This document shows, piece after piece, positions 15,694-23,334 of a stretch of 38,200 nucleotides of DNA. Position 1 is the stretch's first letter. Every line of letters begins with the position of its first letter. Source of the stretch: Desulfobacteraceae bacterium (GTDB lineage: Bacteria > Desulfobacterota > Desulfobacteria > Desulfobacterales > JACKCP01); NCBI GenBank assembly GCA_020633955.1, contig JACKCP010000019.1:1-38200 (forward strand). Reading direction: 5' to 3'. The notes beneath the pieces are model-generated. The model was not told the DNA's origin, did not search any database, and was given only the letters and a program-made list of their open reading frames with translations. A program made the translations under genes and the position numbers.

Positions 15694-17052
15694 TTATTCT
15701 TTATCTACTTTTTTTAGGTAGTTTATAACTTCTTTGCTTAAATTAGAAGTCTTTTCAAAATTATCTTTTGTAGTATATATCCTAAATATTTCTATAGGTT
15801 TTACTAGCTGAGCCAGTATGTTTGAATAATGTAAAATATTTTCTGGTTCATCTTTTCCTTCGATAATTAAACCGATGGAATTATCATCGCACTCGTCTGT
15901 TTGTTTAAGAAGTTTCGAAACCTCTAGTTTTTTTTTATATTTAAAAAAATCATTGTTTTCTTCATAACCAGATTCCTTAAGTCTTACAAGTATATGTTTG
16001 AATTGTTGCTGGGTCTCTCCAGTATCATTTTGAATATGATCAAAAAATGGTTTTAAATGATCTTGTCTCATCAATAATTTTGACCAAATATTTTCATTGC
16101 TTTTATAGCTTTCTTTAATATTTTCAAAGATACTATAGTCATCAAACATTTCGAATTTATCAAAATCTAAGTCTAAAATCTCATTAGAGTCTCCGTATTT
16201 AATGAGATTTGGAAACTTATCATTTTCTTTTAAAGTTTCAATATATTTTTTTAGAACTATATCGTAGCCAACTCTTGTCCTATGATATGGTACCTGTAAA
16301 TTGTAATGATATCTTGCCATTAAAAATGATTCTATTAAATAAATATTTTTTTCATTTACACATAATTGAGAAGGGCCTGCCTCTCGTTTTTTTAATGAAA
16401 AAGATTTTATGTAACGATTATAGTCGTATTCGCCATATTTCACACCGCAGGCATAGGAATCTCTTAAAAGATAATCTGCTCTATCTGCATCGAGTTGGCC
16501 TGAAATGATATTTTTTAAAAGATGGTATTTGATAGGGAACTGATCTCCAAGCAACATACTTACTGTGCTTGGTTTTATATTTTTTTCTTGAATGGCTCTT
16601 TTTATTGGTTCGTAATTTTCTATAATATACTGTCCAAGTGTTTCATGAGTTGCTTTATCTTCCAATATTAATTTTTCTGCTGCATGTGAAAAAGGGAGAT
16701 GCCCAATGTCATGGAGAAGCGCAGTAAATCTTAAAATTTGAAGCTGTTTTGCAATATCCTGTTCAATATTTTTATTTTCAGATGAAAATAACTCTTTGTT
16801 GTACCCAGAATTTTTATAAATATTTAAAAAAATATTTGTTGCTGACTGAAGAACCCCTAAAGAATGGGTGAATCTTGAATGCTCCGCAGTTGGGTATATA
16901 TATTTTGTTAAAGCTAATTGATGAATTCTCCTAAGTCTCTGAAAAATTGGGGAATCAATTATTTTTAACTCTGAATCATTAACCTCAATGAATCCGTAGA
17001 TAGGATCTCTAAATCTATGATTAGTTTTGTCAAAGTATTTAAGTATATCCAT
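15694..17052 (-). CDS. HD-domain nucleotide phosphohydrolase, SAMHD1/dGTPase-like
   Basis: Protein of 452 residues of the HD superfamily close to YwfO and SAMHD1-like dNTP triphosphohydrolases. FRDPIYGFIEV opens the protein, then SPIFQRLRRIHQL, then the metal ligands: His63 (HSRFTHSLGV), His114-Asp115 (LLHDIGHLPFSHAAE) and Asp188 in SGQLDADRADYLLRDS, a run shared with SAMHD1-type enzymes. Such enzymes cleave dNTPs and some restrict phage by lowering the dNTP pool. The C-terminal third is less recognisable. It is the first gene of a two-gene unit with the YwgA/Panacea-like protein. The pair is strongly A+T-rich, lies between unrelated operons and is bordered by a repeat, so horizontal gain is plausible. 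Substrate is not visible. Confidence 0.78.
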   Translation of the reverse strand: MDILKYFDKTNHRFRDPIYGFIEVNDSELKIIDSPIFQRLRRIHQLALTKYIYPTAEHSRFTHSLGVLQSATNIFLNIYKNSGYNKELFSSENKNIEQDIAKQLQILRFTALLHDIGHLPFSHAAEKLILEDKATHETLGQYIIENYEPIKRAIQEKNIKPSTVSMLLGDQFPIKYHLLKNIISGQLDADRADYLLRDSYACGVKYGEYDYNRYIKSFSLKKREAGPSQLCVNEKNIYLIESFLMARYHYNLQVPYHRTRVGYDIVLKKYIETLKENDKFPNLIKYGDSNEILDLDFDKFEMFDDYSIFENIKESYKSNENIWSKLLMRQDHLKPFFDHIQNDTGETQQQFKHILVRLKESGYEENNDFFKYKKKLEVSKLLKQTDECDDNSIGLIIEGKDEPENILHYSNILAQLVKPIEIFRIYTTKDNFEKTSNLSKEVINYLKKVDKE

Positions 17053-17432
17053 GAAAGAGTTTAAAAATTTTTTGAGTTTATGAAAGTTTATCTTTATTGC
17101 TTAAGTTAAATTTTTTGTCAAGATTCATTATTTAAACTAATTAAAATATCCAAAAATATTGTAAATATTAAAGAAAAAGAAAGTTTACATAGCAAACTTT
17201 TTTGAAGTGTTTCAATCATTTTAGTTTAAGCGTTTTGCAAGCTTTATTTTTAACCACCTGAGTTTATATCATTAGTTACTGAAAGGAACGGCCTTTTTTG
17301 CCCATTCTAAAGTCAGAGTCAAAATTAAATTATCAAAATATTGAATGTATCCAGAAGGTTAAAATTTCCAGCTTCCCTGAAATGAACAAAAAATTCGAGT
17401 TTCAGACCAATCGCTGATTTAAAAAAATTTTA
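17053..17432. other. 380-bp A+T-rich gap between HD gene and TetR gene
   Basis: The right part lies beyond the TetR stop and the left part is the upstream region of the HD gene. Apart from a possible promoter at 17093-17121 I see no ORF with a ribosome site, no clear terminator and no repeat copy. Confidence 0.5.
17093..17121 (-). promoter_or_regulatory. Possible sigma-70-type promoter for the HD/YwgA pair
   Basis: On the minus strand TTGACA (17116-17121) is followed 17 bases later by AATAAA (17093-17098), about 40 bases before the HD ATG. The -35 is perfect and the -10 is poor, so this is tentative. Confidence 0.3.
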
Positions 17433-18095
17433 CTAAAAACTCATCCCATAAACAGAAATATTGTCTTTTTTTATTATCTCAATGGTCTTTTCAATGGTTT
17501 CGATTATTTCCTTTTCAGGAACATTGAACATTTTCAATGCAGTGGATATTAAAAATCTGCACTTTGGTTCAAAATCGGTTTTTTTTGAATTTATTCTTTC
17601 TGAGAAATGTATAAGCCTTATTCCTCTTAGTGCCAGTGTTATGTTGGTGTAATCGTCTTCATTGAATTCTTTGTTGTATTTTTCAAAAAACAGCCTGTTT
17701 CTCTCAATATTTATTGGAAGCACCATTTCAGTTATTCTCCATGAAGAATATGCTTCAAGATAAAGCTCGGCAATTCTTTTGTATCTGTATACGGCTTTGA
17801 GTTCCAGTGCTCTTGTAACTGCATATTTGAGAACAGAATTTTCTTTTTCACTGGTAATGGTGTCTGAATATTCAATAAAATCAAAATATGCCTCTCTCAC
17901 AATATTTAGAAAAATATCTTCCTTGTCTTTGAAAAAATGATAAAGAGAGCCTGTTTTTATTCCTGCCTTTTCAATAATCTGTCTTATGGTGGTTTTTTTA
18001 TATCCCTGGCTTAAGAAAAGCTCCCTTGTGACATCAAGAATTGTATTTCTTATATCCCTGCTTTTTTCAGATCTCTTTACAGGCTGGTTTTTCAT
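17433..18095 (-). CDS. TetR/AcrR family regulator
   Basis: Repressor-type regulator of 220 residues from the ATG at 18095, which has GGTGAAG upstream. The frame runs open further, to 18206, but the extra residues are unlike the family. The TetR DNA-binding domain is clear at about 11-60: TILDVTRELFLSQGYKKTTIRQIIEKAGIKTGSLYHFF, written here in shorthand as the helix-turn-helix TTIRQIIEKAG with the SLYHFFKDKEDI recognition region. The C-terminal ligand domain is not assignable. It is divergent from an acyl-type SDR, and two GAACRTGTTC palindromes lie between them, so it probably represses itself and the SDR. An acyl-CoA effector is a guess from the neighbours. Confidence 0.88.
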   Translation of the reverse strand: MKNQPVKRSEKSRDIRNTILDVTRELFLSQGYKKTTIRQIIEKAGIKTGSLYHFFKDKEDIFLNIVREAYFDFIEYSDTITSEKENSVLKYAVTRALELKAVYRYKRIAELYLEAYSSWRITEMVLPINIERNRLFFEKYNKEFNEDDYTNITLALRGIRLIHFSERINSKKTDFEPKCRFLISTALKMFNVPEKEIIETIEKTIEIIKKDNISVYGMSF

Positions 18096-18170
18096 GGTCT
18101 TCACCGTCTGGTTTATAAATATGAAACATACTGAACTCTTATAGTGTATTAATTTGAAAATATCAAACTG

Positions 18171-18180
18171 GAACATGTTC
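18171..18180. promoter_or_regulatory. TetR-type operator GAACATGTTC, site 1
   Basis: Perfect 10-bp palindrome in the divergent region between the TetR and SDR genes. A second copy differing only by one A/G lies 54 bp away, and both are followed by AA. It is most likely bound by the adjacent TetR protein. Confidence 0.6.
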
Positions 18181-18224
18181 AAGTTTTTCTTGACAAGCGG
18201 TCTCATTGTCTTTTAAAGAAATTA

Positions 18225-18234
18225 GAACGTGTTC
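18225..18234. promoter_or_regulatory. TetR-type operator GAACGTGTTC, site 2
   Basis: Palindrome with a one-base central variation from site 1, 26 bases upstream of the SDR ATG at 18260. Its place close to the start suits repression of the SDR. Confidence 0.6.
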
Positions 18235-18259
18235 AAAAAACTTAATCCTGGGAGAATAT

Positions 18260-19165
18260 ATGGAAGAGATAAGCTTCAGGAACAGGGTGGTTGTTATAAC
18301 AGGAGCAGGTTCGGGACTTGGAAGGGAATATGCTCTTGAGTTTGCTTCAAGAGGAGCGCTTGTGGTTGTAAACGATCTTGGCTCAACAGTTGACGGAGAC
18401 GGTGAAAACCGGAATGCTGCCGACAGTGTTGTAAATGAGATCAAGGCTCTTGGAGGAACCGCCGTTGCAAACTACGACAGTGTTTCAACTGCAGAAGGCG
18501 GCGAAAATATAATAAATACAGCTGTAAAAAATTTTGGAAGGCTGGATGTCCTTGTAAACAATGCAGGAATAATAAGAGATACCTCTCTTGTAAAAATGGA
18601 TGAATCTGACTGGGACAGGGTAAGTGAGGTTCATCTGAAGGGTGCGTTCTGCGTTACAAAACCTGCTGTAAAAATCATGAAGGAACAGAATTACGGAAGA
18701 ATAATTTTTACAACCTCAACTTCAGGTCTTTTCGGAAATTTCGGCCAGTGCAATTACGGAGCGGCAAAACTTGGTATTGTTGGATTCATGAATTCTCTCA
18801 AACTTGAATTATCAAAGTATGACATAAAAATTAATGCTGTAGCTCCAAATGCATATTCAAGAATGACTGAACATATTATTCCAAAGGAAATGGAAAAACA
18901 GCTTCAGGCAAAATTCAATGTTCCAATGGTTGTTTACCTGTGTTCTCAGGAAAACAATGAAAACGGATCAGTTTTTGTGTCTGCTGCAGGATGGTTTGGA
19001 AAGGCGGCTTTAGTATGCGGGAAAGGTGTCTGCATAGGCGATGCTCAAAGAGATATAAAAGCGGAGGAAATAAAAGAAAAAATTTCTGAGATTACAAGCC
19101 TTGAAGGTGGAAAACCCCTTGATAATCTTCTGGAAATTTTTCAGTTTGTTTCTCCGCTTCTGTAA
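18260..19165 (+). CDS. SDR dehydrogenase, 3-hydroxyacyl-CoA (MFE-2) type
   Basis: Short-chain dehydrogenase of 301 residues. The start ATG at 18260 has GGGAG five bases upstream; the frame is open to 18206 but that would run through operator 2. The NAD(P) motif is TGAGSGLG (14-21), NNAG follows at 100-103, and the catalytic residues are Ser153/155, Tyr166 and Lys170 (YGAAK). The insertion NDLGSTVDGDGENRNAAD after strand 2 is typical for the (3R)-hydroxyacyl-CoA dehydrogenase domain of peroxisomal MFE-2/HSD17B4, and the extended C-terminal part agrees. It is likely to act in fatty-acyl or related CoA-ester oxidation. Substrate is inferred from the family. It is convergent with the enoyl-CoA hydratase gene. 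Confidence 0.85.
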   Translation: MEEISFRNRVVVITGAGSGLGREYALEFASRGALVVVNDLGSTVDGDGENRNAADSVVNEIKALGGTAVANYDSVSTAEGGENIINTAVKNFGRLDVLVNNAGIIRDTSLVKMDESDWDRVSEVHLKGAFCVTKPAVKIMKEQNYGRIIFTTSTSGLFGNFGQCNYGAAKLGIVGFMNSLKLELSKYDIKINAVAPNAYSRMTEHIIPKEMEKQLQAKFNVPMVVYLCSQENNENGSVFVSAAGWFGKAALVCGKGVCIGDAQRDIKAEEIKEKISEITSLEGGKPLDNLLEIFQFVSPLL

Positions 19166-19192
19166 ATAAATCCGAAGGAAATGCAATTTATA

Positions 19193-19996
19193 TCAGGGAT
19201 CTGGAAAATCCGGGAGCCGTTTTTCCATAAGTGCCAGAACCCCGTGAATGCTTTCTCCGGTAAGAATAAGTGAAACAGCCTTTTCCATTTCATATGAAAG
19301 TGAGTCTTCAAAAGACTGGTTCATGCTCCGGCGTATTACTGAAAGAGCACTTTGTACAGCTCTTGGACCATTTTGCGCAATATTGTCTGCAATTTCAAGT
19401 GCATCTTCAAGGGCCGAATCAGTTCTGCTTATCCGGCTGATCAGTCCAAGGGAAAGTGCTTCATCAGCTCCTACTTTTCTTGCGGTAAGTATTAAATCAG
19501 CGGCACGGGATGGACCAATAAGTTTTGAAAGTTTTGCTCCTCCTCCGAAATCGGGCATCAATCCGAGTTTTACCTCTGAAAAACAGATAACAGCAGAGCT
19601 GTTCATTACACTCAGGTCACAGCGTGCGGCAATTTCAGCTCCTCCTCCGTAGGCAATTCCGTTAACTGCTGCAATTATCGGCACTGGAATTGAGAAAAAT
19701 TCATCTACTGCACCCCGAAGTTTGCGTATTGCTTTTTCTACAGTTTCAGGTCTGTTGTTCATGACCGCATCACCAAGTTCTGCAGCCATTGGGTTTTCCA
19801 TACTAACATCAAAACCTGCACTGAAGGCTCTGTTTCCTTTTCCTGTAAGAACAGCTGCTCTTACCGGCATATTCTTTATTTCAGATGCTGCATTTGAAAG
19901 ACCTTCAAGAACTGAGTTATTTACAGAGTTCATTTTTTCAGGACGGTTTATTGTGACAACTGCTATTTTGTCCTTTATCTTTAATTCAACTGACAT
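19193..19996 (-). CDS. Enoyl-CoA hydratase/isomerase (crotonase) family
   Basis: Crotonase-fold protein of 267 residues. The oxyanion hole is formed by NRAFSAGFDV and NGIAYGGGAEIAARCD, in which the Glu of GGGAE aligns with a catalytic glutamate of crotonase. The second glutamate position falls in LGLMPDFGGGAKL, where Asp is seen, so hydratase, isomerase or another CoA-ester reaction are all possible. GGTG precedes the ATG. It is downstream of the reductase gene at 20251-21258 on the same strand, but 254 bp away with a palindromic repeat between, so co-transcription is uncertain. The setting suggests acyl-CoA metabolism together with the facing SDR. Confidence 0.88.
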   Translation of the reverse strand: MSVELKIKDKIAVVTINRPEKMNSVNNSVLEGLSNAASEIKNMPVRAAVLTGKGNRAFSAGFDVSMENPMAAELGDAVMNNRPETVEKAIRKLRGAVDEFFSIPVPIIAAVNGIAYGGGAEIAARCDLSVMNSSAVICFSEVKLGLMPDFGGGAKLSKLIGPSRAADLILTARKVGADEALSLGLISRISRTDSALEDALEIADNIAQNGPRAVQSALSVIRRSMNQSFEDSLSYEMEKAVSLILTGESIHGVLALMEKRLPDFPDP

Positions 19997-20052
19997 ATAT
20001 TCACCTTTTTCAAATGATTTGAACAGCCGGATGCCTACAGGTCTTTTTTTAA

Positions 20053-20249
20053 CTTAAATTGAGCGATTTTTAAGTTTGCTGCATATACAAGGCAAATTGT
20101 ATCAGGCTATACTTTTGCTATGCGTGATACAATTTAACGCCGTAGATGCAGTAAAATTGAAAAGCCCGCTGGGTTTCATATTTTTTAATATAATAATCTT
20201 AATTCATTAGAAATTTCTTATTTTAAAAATATGAAACGCTCAACTTAGG
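20053..20249. repeat. Nested palindromic repeat element, copy 2
   Basis: Second copy, 197 bp, same orientation as copy 1. Inverted ends are CTTAAATTGAGCG (20053-20065) and CGCTCAACTTAGG (20237-20249). The major hairpin has outer arms TTTGCTGCAT and ATGCAGTAAA and a perfect inner stem AAATTGTATCA (20094-20104) with TGATACAATTT (20125-20135). The right hairpin pairs TTTCATATTTT with AAAATATGAAA. The end lies 1 bp beyond the stop of the minus-strand gene at 20251. Where the copies differ in the stems, the partner base often changes too. Confidence 0.82.
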
Positions 20250-20250
20250 T

Positions 20251-21258
20251 TTAAATTAAATCCTGATTTATGTTTACAATTGTTCTGCCCCTGTTTCTGC
20301 CGCTGAGCATCAGATCAATTTTTTCACTTAGAAGTTCAAGAGGAATTTCAGAAACAAATTCATTTATTTGAGTATTATTCCATTTTTCTGCAATGGCATC
20401 CCAGACTTTTTTTCTCAAAGGCATTGGACATTGCTGAGAATCAATTCCTATCAGGGTGATTCCCCTGAGAATAAAAGGGTATACGTTGAGAGGCAGTTCA
20501 TGTGAAGCCGCATTTCCGCAGCAGGTAACAGCTCCGTTCTGCTTTGTCGATTTGACTGCACTGGCAAGAATGTTTCCGCCTACAGTATCTATGCAGCCGG
20601 CCCAGCGTTCTTTAAGAAGAGGTGCATTTCCTGCTGAAGCCTCCTCAATGCTTATTACGGATTTTGCACCAAGGCTTAAAAGGTAATCTGATTCATCGCT
20701 AAATCCGTTGACAGCACACACAGAAAAACCCTCCTGATTGAGAATTGAAACCGCTATGCTTCCAACCCCTCCTGTTGCTCCGGTGACAAGTATTTCGCCG
20801 GATTCAGGGTTTATGCCTGAGTTTATAAGCTTGTAAACAGAAAGTGCTGCTGTAAAACCTGCTGTTCCAAACATCATGCTCTGTCTGAGGCTGAGTTTTT
20901 CCGGAAGAGGAACAACCCATGAGTCTGGAACTCTTATAAACCCGGAAAATCCTCCTGAAGTGTTCATTCCAAGATCATAGCTTGTTACAATAACTTTATC
21001 ACCCGGTTTGAAAAGACTTGTCTGGCTTTCCTCAACAATACCTGCTGCATCAATTCCCGGAGTGTGGGGATATTTTCTGGTAACCCCCCTGTTTCCGCTG
21101 GCAGACAAGGCATCCTTGTAATTGAGGGATGAATAATAAACACGTACAAGTACGTTTCCTGAAGGAAGATCTTCAATTTTGCGCTCCCTGATTTCGCGGT
21201 GAAAAATTCCTTTTTCCACTTCGTTTACAACAAGAGCTTTAAACTTTGTGTCTGACAT
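20251..21258 (-). CDS. Zinc-less MDR oxidoreductase, YhdH/AcuI family
   Basis: Medium-chain dehydrogenase/reductase of 335 residues. SSLNYKDALSASG (about 44-56) and HTPGIDAAGIV mark the YhdH/AcuI group, whose characterised members reduce acrylyl-CoA with NADPH. The nucleotide site is TGATGGVGSIAVSIL. The zinc-ligand cysteines of alcohol dehydrogenases are absent, as expected for the group. GGAGG lies before the ATG. It follows the TetR gene by 9 bp in one operon and is probably controlled by it. The reaction is likely reduction of an enone or 2-enoyl-CoA, but the substrate cannot be read from sequence. Confidence 0.85.
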   Translation of the reverse strand: MSDTKFKALVVNEVEKGIFHREIRERKIEDLPSGNVLVRVYYSSLNYKDALSASGNRGVTRKYPHTPGIDAAGIVEESQTSLFKPGDKVIVTSYDLGMNTSGGFSGFIRVPDSWVVPLPEKLSLRQSMMFGTAGFTAALSVYKLINSGINPESGEILVTGATGGVGSIAVSILNQEGFSVCAVNGFSDESDYLLSLGAKSVISIEEASAGNAPLLKERWAGCIDTVGGNILASAVKSTKQNGAVTCCGNAASHELPLNVYPFILRGITLIGIDSQQCPMPLRKKVWDAIAEKWNNTQINEFVSEIPLELLSEKIDLMLSGRNRGRTIVNINQDLI

Positions 21259-21267
21259 TTTTCCTCC

Positions 21268-21852
21268 TTATTTTTGAATTTGCGATAAATGGTCTGTCAA
21301 AGATGCAATTGTATAATCAAGATTTTCTTTTGATTTATCAGCGGTATACATTACACATGCACCGAGAAGACCTGAAAAAATCATTTCAGTGACCTTTCTT
21401 GTATTTACGCCTTCAGCCAGACCGCCTCTTTTTTTTTCTTCATCCAGAAGATTTCTGAACATATTCTTTAGTCTTTCAAAACCCTTGTTTACTTCCTGTG
21501 CAAGTTTTGGAGCCTGATCATTCAGTTCCACAGACAGGTTGATAAAAATACATCCCCCAGGGAAATTGTGCTGATCTGCAAGATAATTATCCCTGTAATT
21601 TTCAAGTATTTTCTTTATTTTTTCCAGGGGCCTTTCAATTTCTTCAGTTCCGGAAAGGTTTTTTTCCCGCCAGAGTTTTCTTGCCCTGCTCAATGTGGCA
21701 AAGTATAGGTCTTCCTTTGATTTAAAATGGTTGTAAAATCCTCCTTTGGAGGTTCCTGCTGCCTGAATGATATCTGTTACCGATGTGGTCATAAATCCCT
21801 TTACTGAAAAAAGCTTTAATGATTCATCAATTATTTTTTCTTTTATACTCAC
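21268..21852 (-). CDS. TetR/AcrR family regulator
   Basis: TetR-type regulator of 194 residues, starting with GTG at 21852 and AGGA upstream. The DNA-binding domain is at about 5-50 (KLFSVKGFMTTSVTDIIQAA, then SKGGFYNHFKSKEDLY). The SKGGFYNHF form resembles the AcnR/NemR/YcdC branch that often controls redox enzymes for reactive electrophiles. It is divergent from a flavin reductase and nitroreductase and upstream of the MDR reductase. A perfect operator-like palindrome lies 88 bp upstream. It probably represses both directions; the inducer may be an electrophile or quinone, by analogy only. Confidence 0.9.
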   Translation of the reverse strand: MSIKEKIIDESLKLFSVKGFMTTSVTDIIQAAGTSKGGFYNHFKSKEDLYFATLSRARKLWREKNLSGTEEIERPLEKIKKILENYRDNYLADQHNFPGGCIFINLSVELNDQAPKLAQEVNKGFERLKNMFRNLLDEEKKRGGLAEGVNTRKVTEMIFSGLLGACVMYTADKSKENLDYTIASLTDHLSQIQK

Positions 21853-21887
21853 GGTTTATTCCTGTTTAAGTCAGATGGAGTTATTTG

Positions 21888-21919
21888 CTGCTGAATAAAA
21901 AATTGTGGTTTTTCAGCAG
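21888..21919. other. Inverted repeat in the leader of the TetR gene
   Basis: CTGCTGAA (21888-21895) and TTCAGCAG (21912-21919) form a perfect 8-bp stem with a 16-base loop, between the TetR operator and the TetR start. It may be a leader hairpin; there is no U-tract. Confidence 0.35.
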
Positions 21920-21939
21920 GCACAATTTAGTTTTTTGTA

Positions 21940-21957
21940 ACAGACCGACCGGTCTGT
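21940..21957. promoter_or_regulatory. TetR operator between TetR and flavin reductase genes
   Basis: ACAGACCG-AC-CGGTCTGT is a perfect 8-bp inverted repeat with a 2-base centre. It has the AGACCG...CGGTCT form common to TetR-family operators. Its place in the 278-bp divergent region supports shared control of both operons by the adjacent TetR. Confidence 0.75.
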
Positions 21958-22130
21958 CTTGTGTTGAATATATCCTGTCATTTAACTTTGTCAACTGAAA
22001 GTTTTTTTTAAGTCTCCGGGCTGAAATCAGAAAATCCCGATTTTCGGCTGTTACTGTTCAGTTGTTGTTTTAAAAAAAAGCTCAATGGCTTATCATAAAA
22101 AATAAAATCCAAGCCAAAAAAGGAGCAGAC

Positions 22131-22694
22131 ATGAAAAAAATAGGACCTGTAAACGGATTATACCCAATGCCTACAACACTTATCGGAGCTATGGTTGACG
22201 GAAAGGCTAATTTTCTGGCAGCTGCCCATGTTGGAATTCTGAATCATGGGAAACCTCAGTATCTTTCTGTAGGGCTTAACAAGTCACATTATACAAATAA
22301 AGGCATAAAGGAAAACAAGGTGTTCAGCATCTGTATTCCTTCTTGTGATCTTGCTGTAAAAACAGACTACTGCGGCATTGTAACAGGGAAAAAAACTGAT
22401 AAATCAGGGGTTTTTGAAGTTTTCACAGGAGAGCTTGAGAATGCGCCGATGATAATGGAATGTCCTGTAAATATGGAGATGAAGCTGCACGATATTCTTG
22501 ATTACGGAACACACGAGATTTTTGTGGGCGAAGTTTTTGAGACCCATGTACATGATGATGCCGTTAATGAAAAAGGGAAAATTGACATATCAAAAACTCA
22601 GCCTATGGTTTTTGACATGCACAGCATGACCTACAGAAAAGTCGGAGACATTGTGGGCAAATGCTGGAATATTGGAAAAGAACTTAAAAAATAA
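22131..22694 (+). CDS. Flavin reductase-like (flavoredoxin) FMN-binding protein
   Basis: Protein of 187 residues of the flavin reductase-like split-barrel family. The opening NGLYPMPTTLIGAMVDGKANFLAAAHVGI is shortened in this note to its key run PTTLIGAMVDGKANFLAAA, the FMN-binding strand pair, and KPQYLSVGLNKSHYTNKGI follows. Flavoredoxins of this type occur in sulfate reducers and other anaerobes. AGGAG precedes the ATG. It is the first gene after the divergent TetR operator and is followed 16 bp later by a nitroreductase, so the pair is probably a small flavin-redox operon. The electron partner is unknown. Confidence 0.85.
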   Translation: MKKIGPVNGLYPMPTTLIGAMVDGKANFLAAAHVGILNHGKPQYLSVGLNKSHYTNKGIKENKVFSICIPSCDLAVKTDYCGIVTGKKTDKSGVFEVFTGELENAPMIMECPVNMEMKLHDILDYGTHEIFVGEVFETHVHDDAVNEKGKIDISKTQPMVFDMHSMTYRKVGDIVGKCWNIGKELKK

Positions 22695-22710
22695 CACGGA
22701 GGTCTGGATC

Positions 22711-23223
22711 TTGGATATTTTTGATGCACTCAAAACAAGAAGAAGCATAAGAGCCTACACTGACAGGGAAATAAAAGATGATGATATAAAGACAGTGATC
22801 AATGCCGCAATGATGGCTCCAAGTGCTGGAAATGCAAGACCCTGGCATTTTATAGTTATTAAGGACACAAACACACTTTCAAAAATTAAAAATATAAATC
22901 CCTATGCAAAAATGGCGGACAATGCAAAGGCCGCAATATTGATTTGCGGTGATATTTCTCTTGAAAAACATCCCGGCTTCTGGGTTCAGGACTGTTCTGC
23001 GGCAACCCAGAATCTGCTTTTGGCTGCCCATGGGCTGGGTATAGGAAGTGTCTGGACAGGTGTTTATCCCATAGAGGAGAGAGTCAAAGGCTTTAAAGAG
23101 CTTTTTAATCTCCCTGAGAATGTTATTCCTTTGTCCCTTTCCCTTCTTGGTTATCCTGAAAAAATTCCGGAATCAGGATCAAGGTTTGAGGAAAATAAAA
23201 TCCATTTTGAAAAGTGGTGCTGA
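22711..23223 (+). CDS. Nitroreductase family protein
   Basis: FMN-dependent nitroreductase-fold protein of 170 residues. I place the start at TTG (22711), eight bases after GGAGG; an in-frame ATG at 22651 would overlap the previous gene and add unrelated residues. Family features are the opening DALKTRRSIRAYTD, in which RRSIR binds the FMN phosphate, then APSAGNARPWHFIVI and the late GIGSVWTGVYP run. The family reduces nitro compounds, quinones or flavins. It is coupled with the flavoredoxin gene and probably TetR-controlled. Substrate is unknown. Confidence 0.87.
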   Translation: MDIFDALKTRRSIRAYTDREIKDDDIKTVINAAMMAPSAGNARPWHFIVIKDTNTLSKIKNINPYAKMADNAKAAILICGDISLEKHPGFWVQDCSAATQNLLLAAHGLGIGSVWTGVYPIEERVKGFKELFNLPENVIPLSLSLLGYPEKIPESGSRFEENKIHFEKWC

Positions 23224-23334
23224 TTTTGTGATGAATAAAAAATTATTACGGATGTTTTTTTTATTTTAATGCCAATACAAATCAACTTGAACCTGAACTG
23301 ATTCTTTATGTTTAAAAATTAAGCCGGAGGGACT

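Noticed and set aside
17433..18206. Longer TetR reading starting at 18206
   Set aside because: The extra N-terminal residues are atypical and would run across operator 1. The ATG at 18095 has a ribosome site and gives a normal TetR length.
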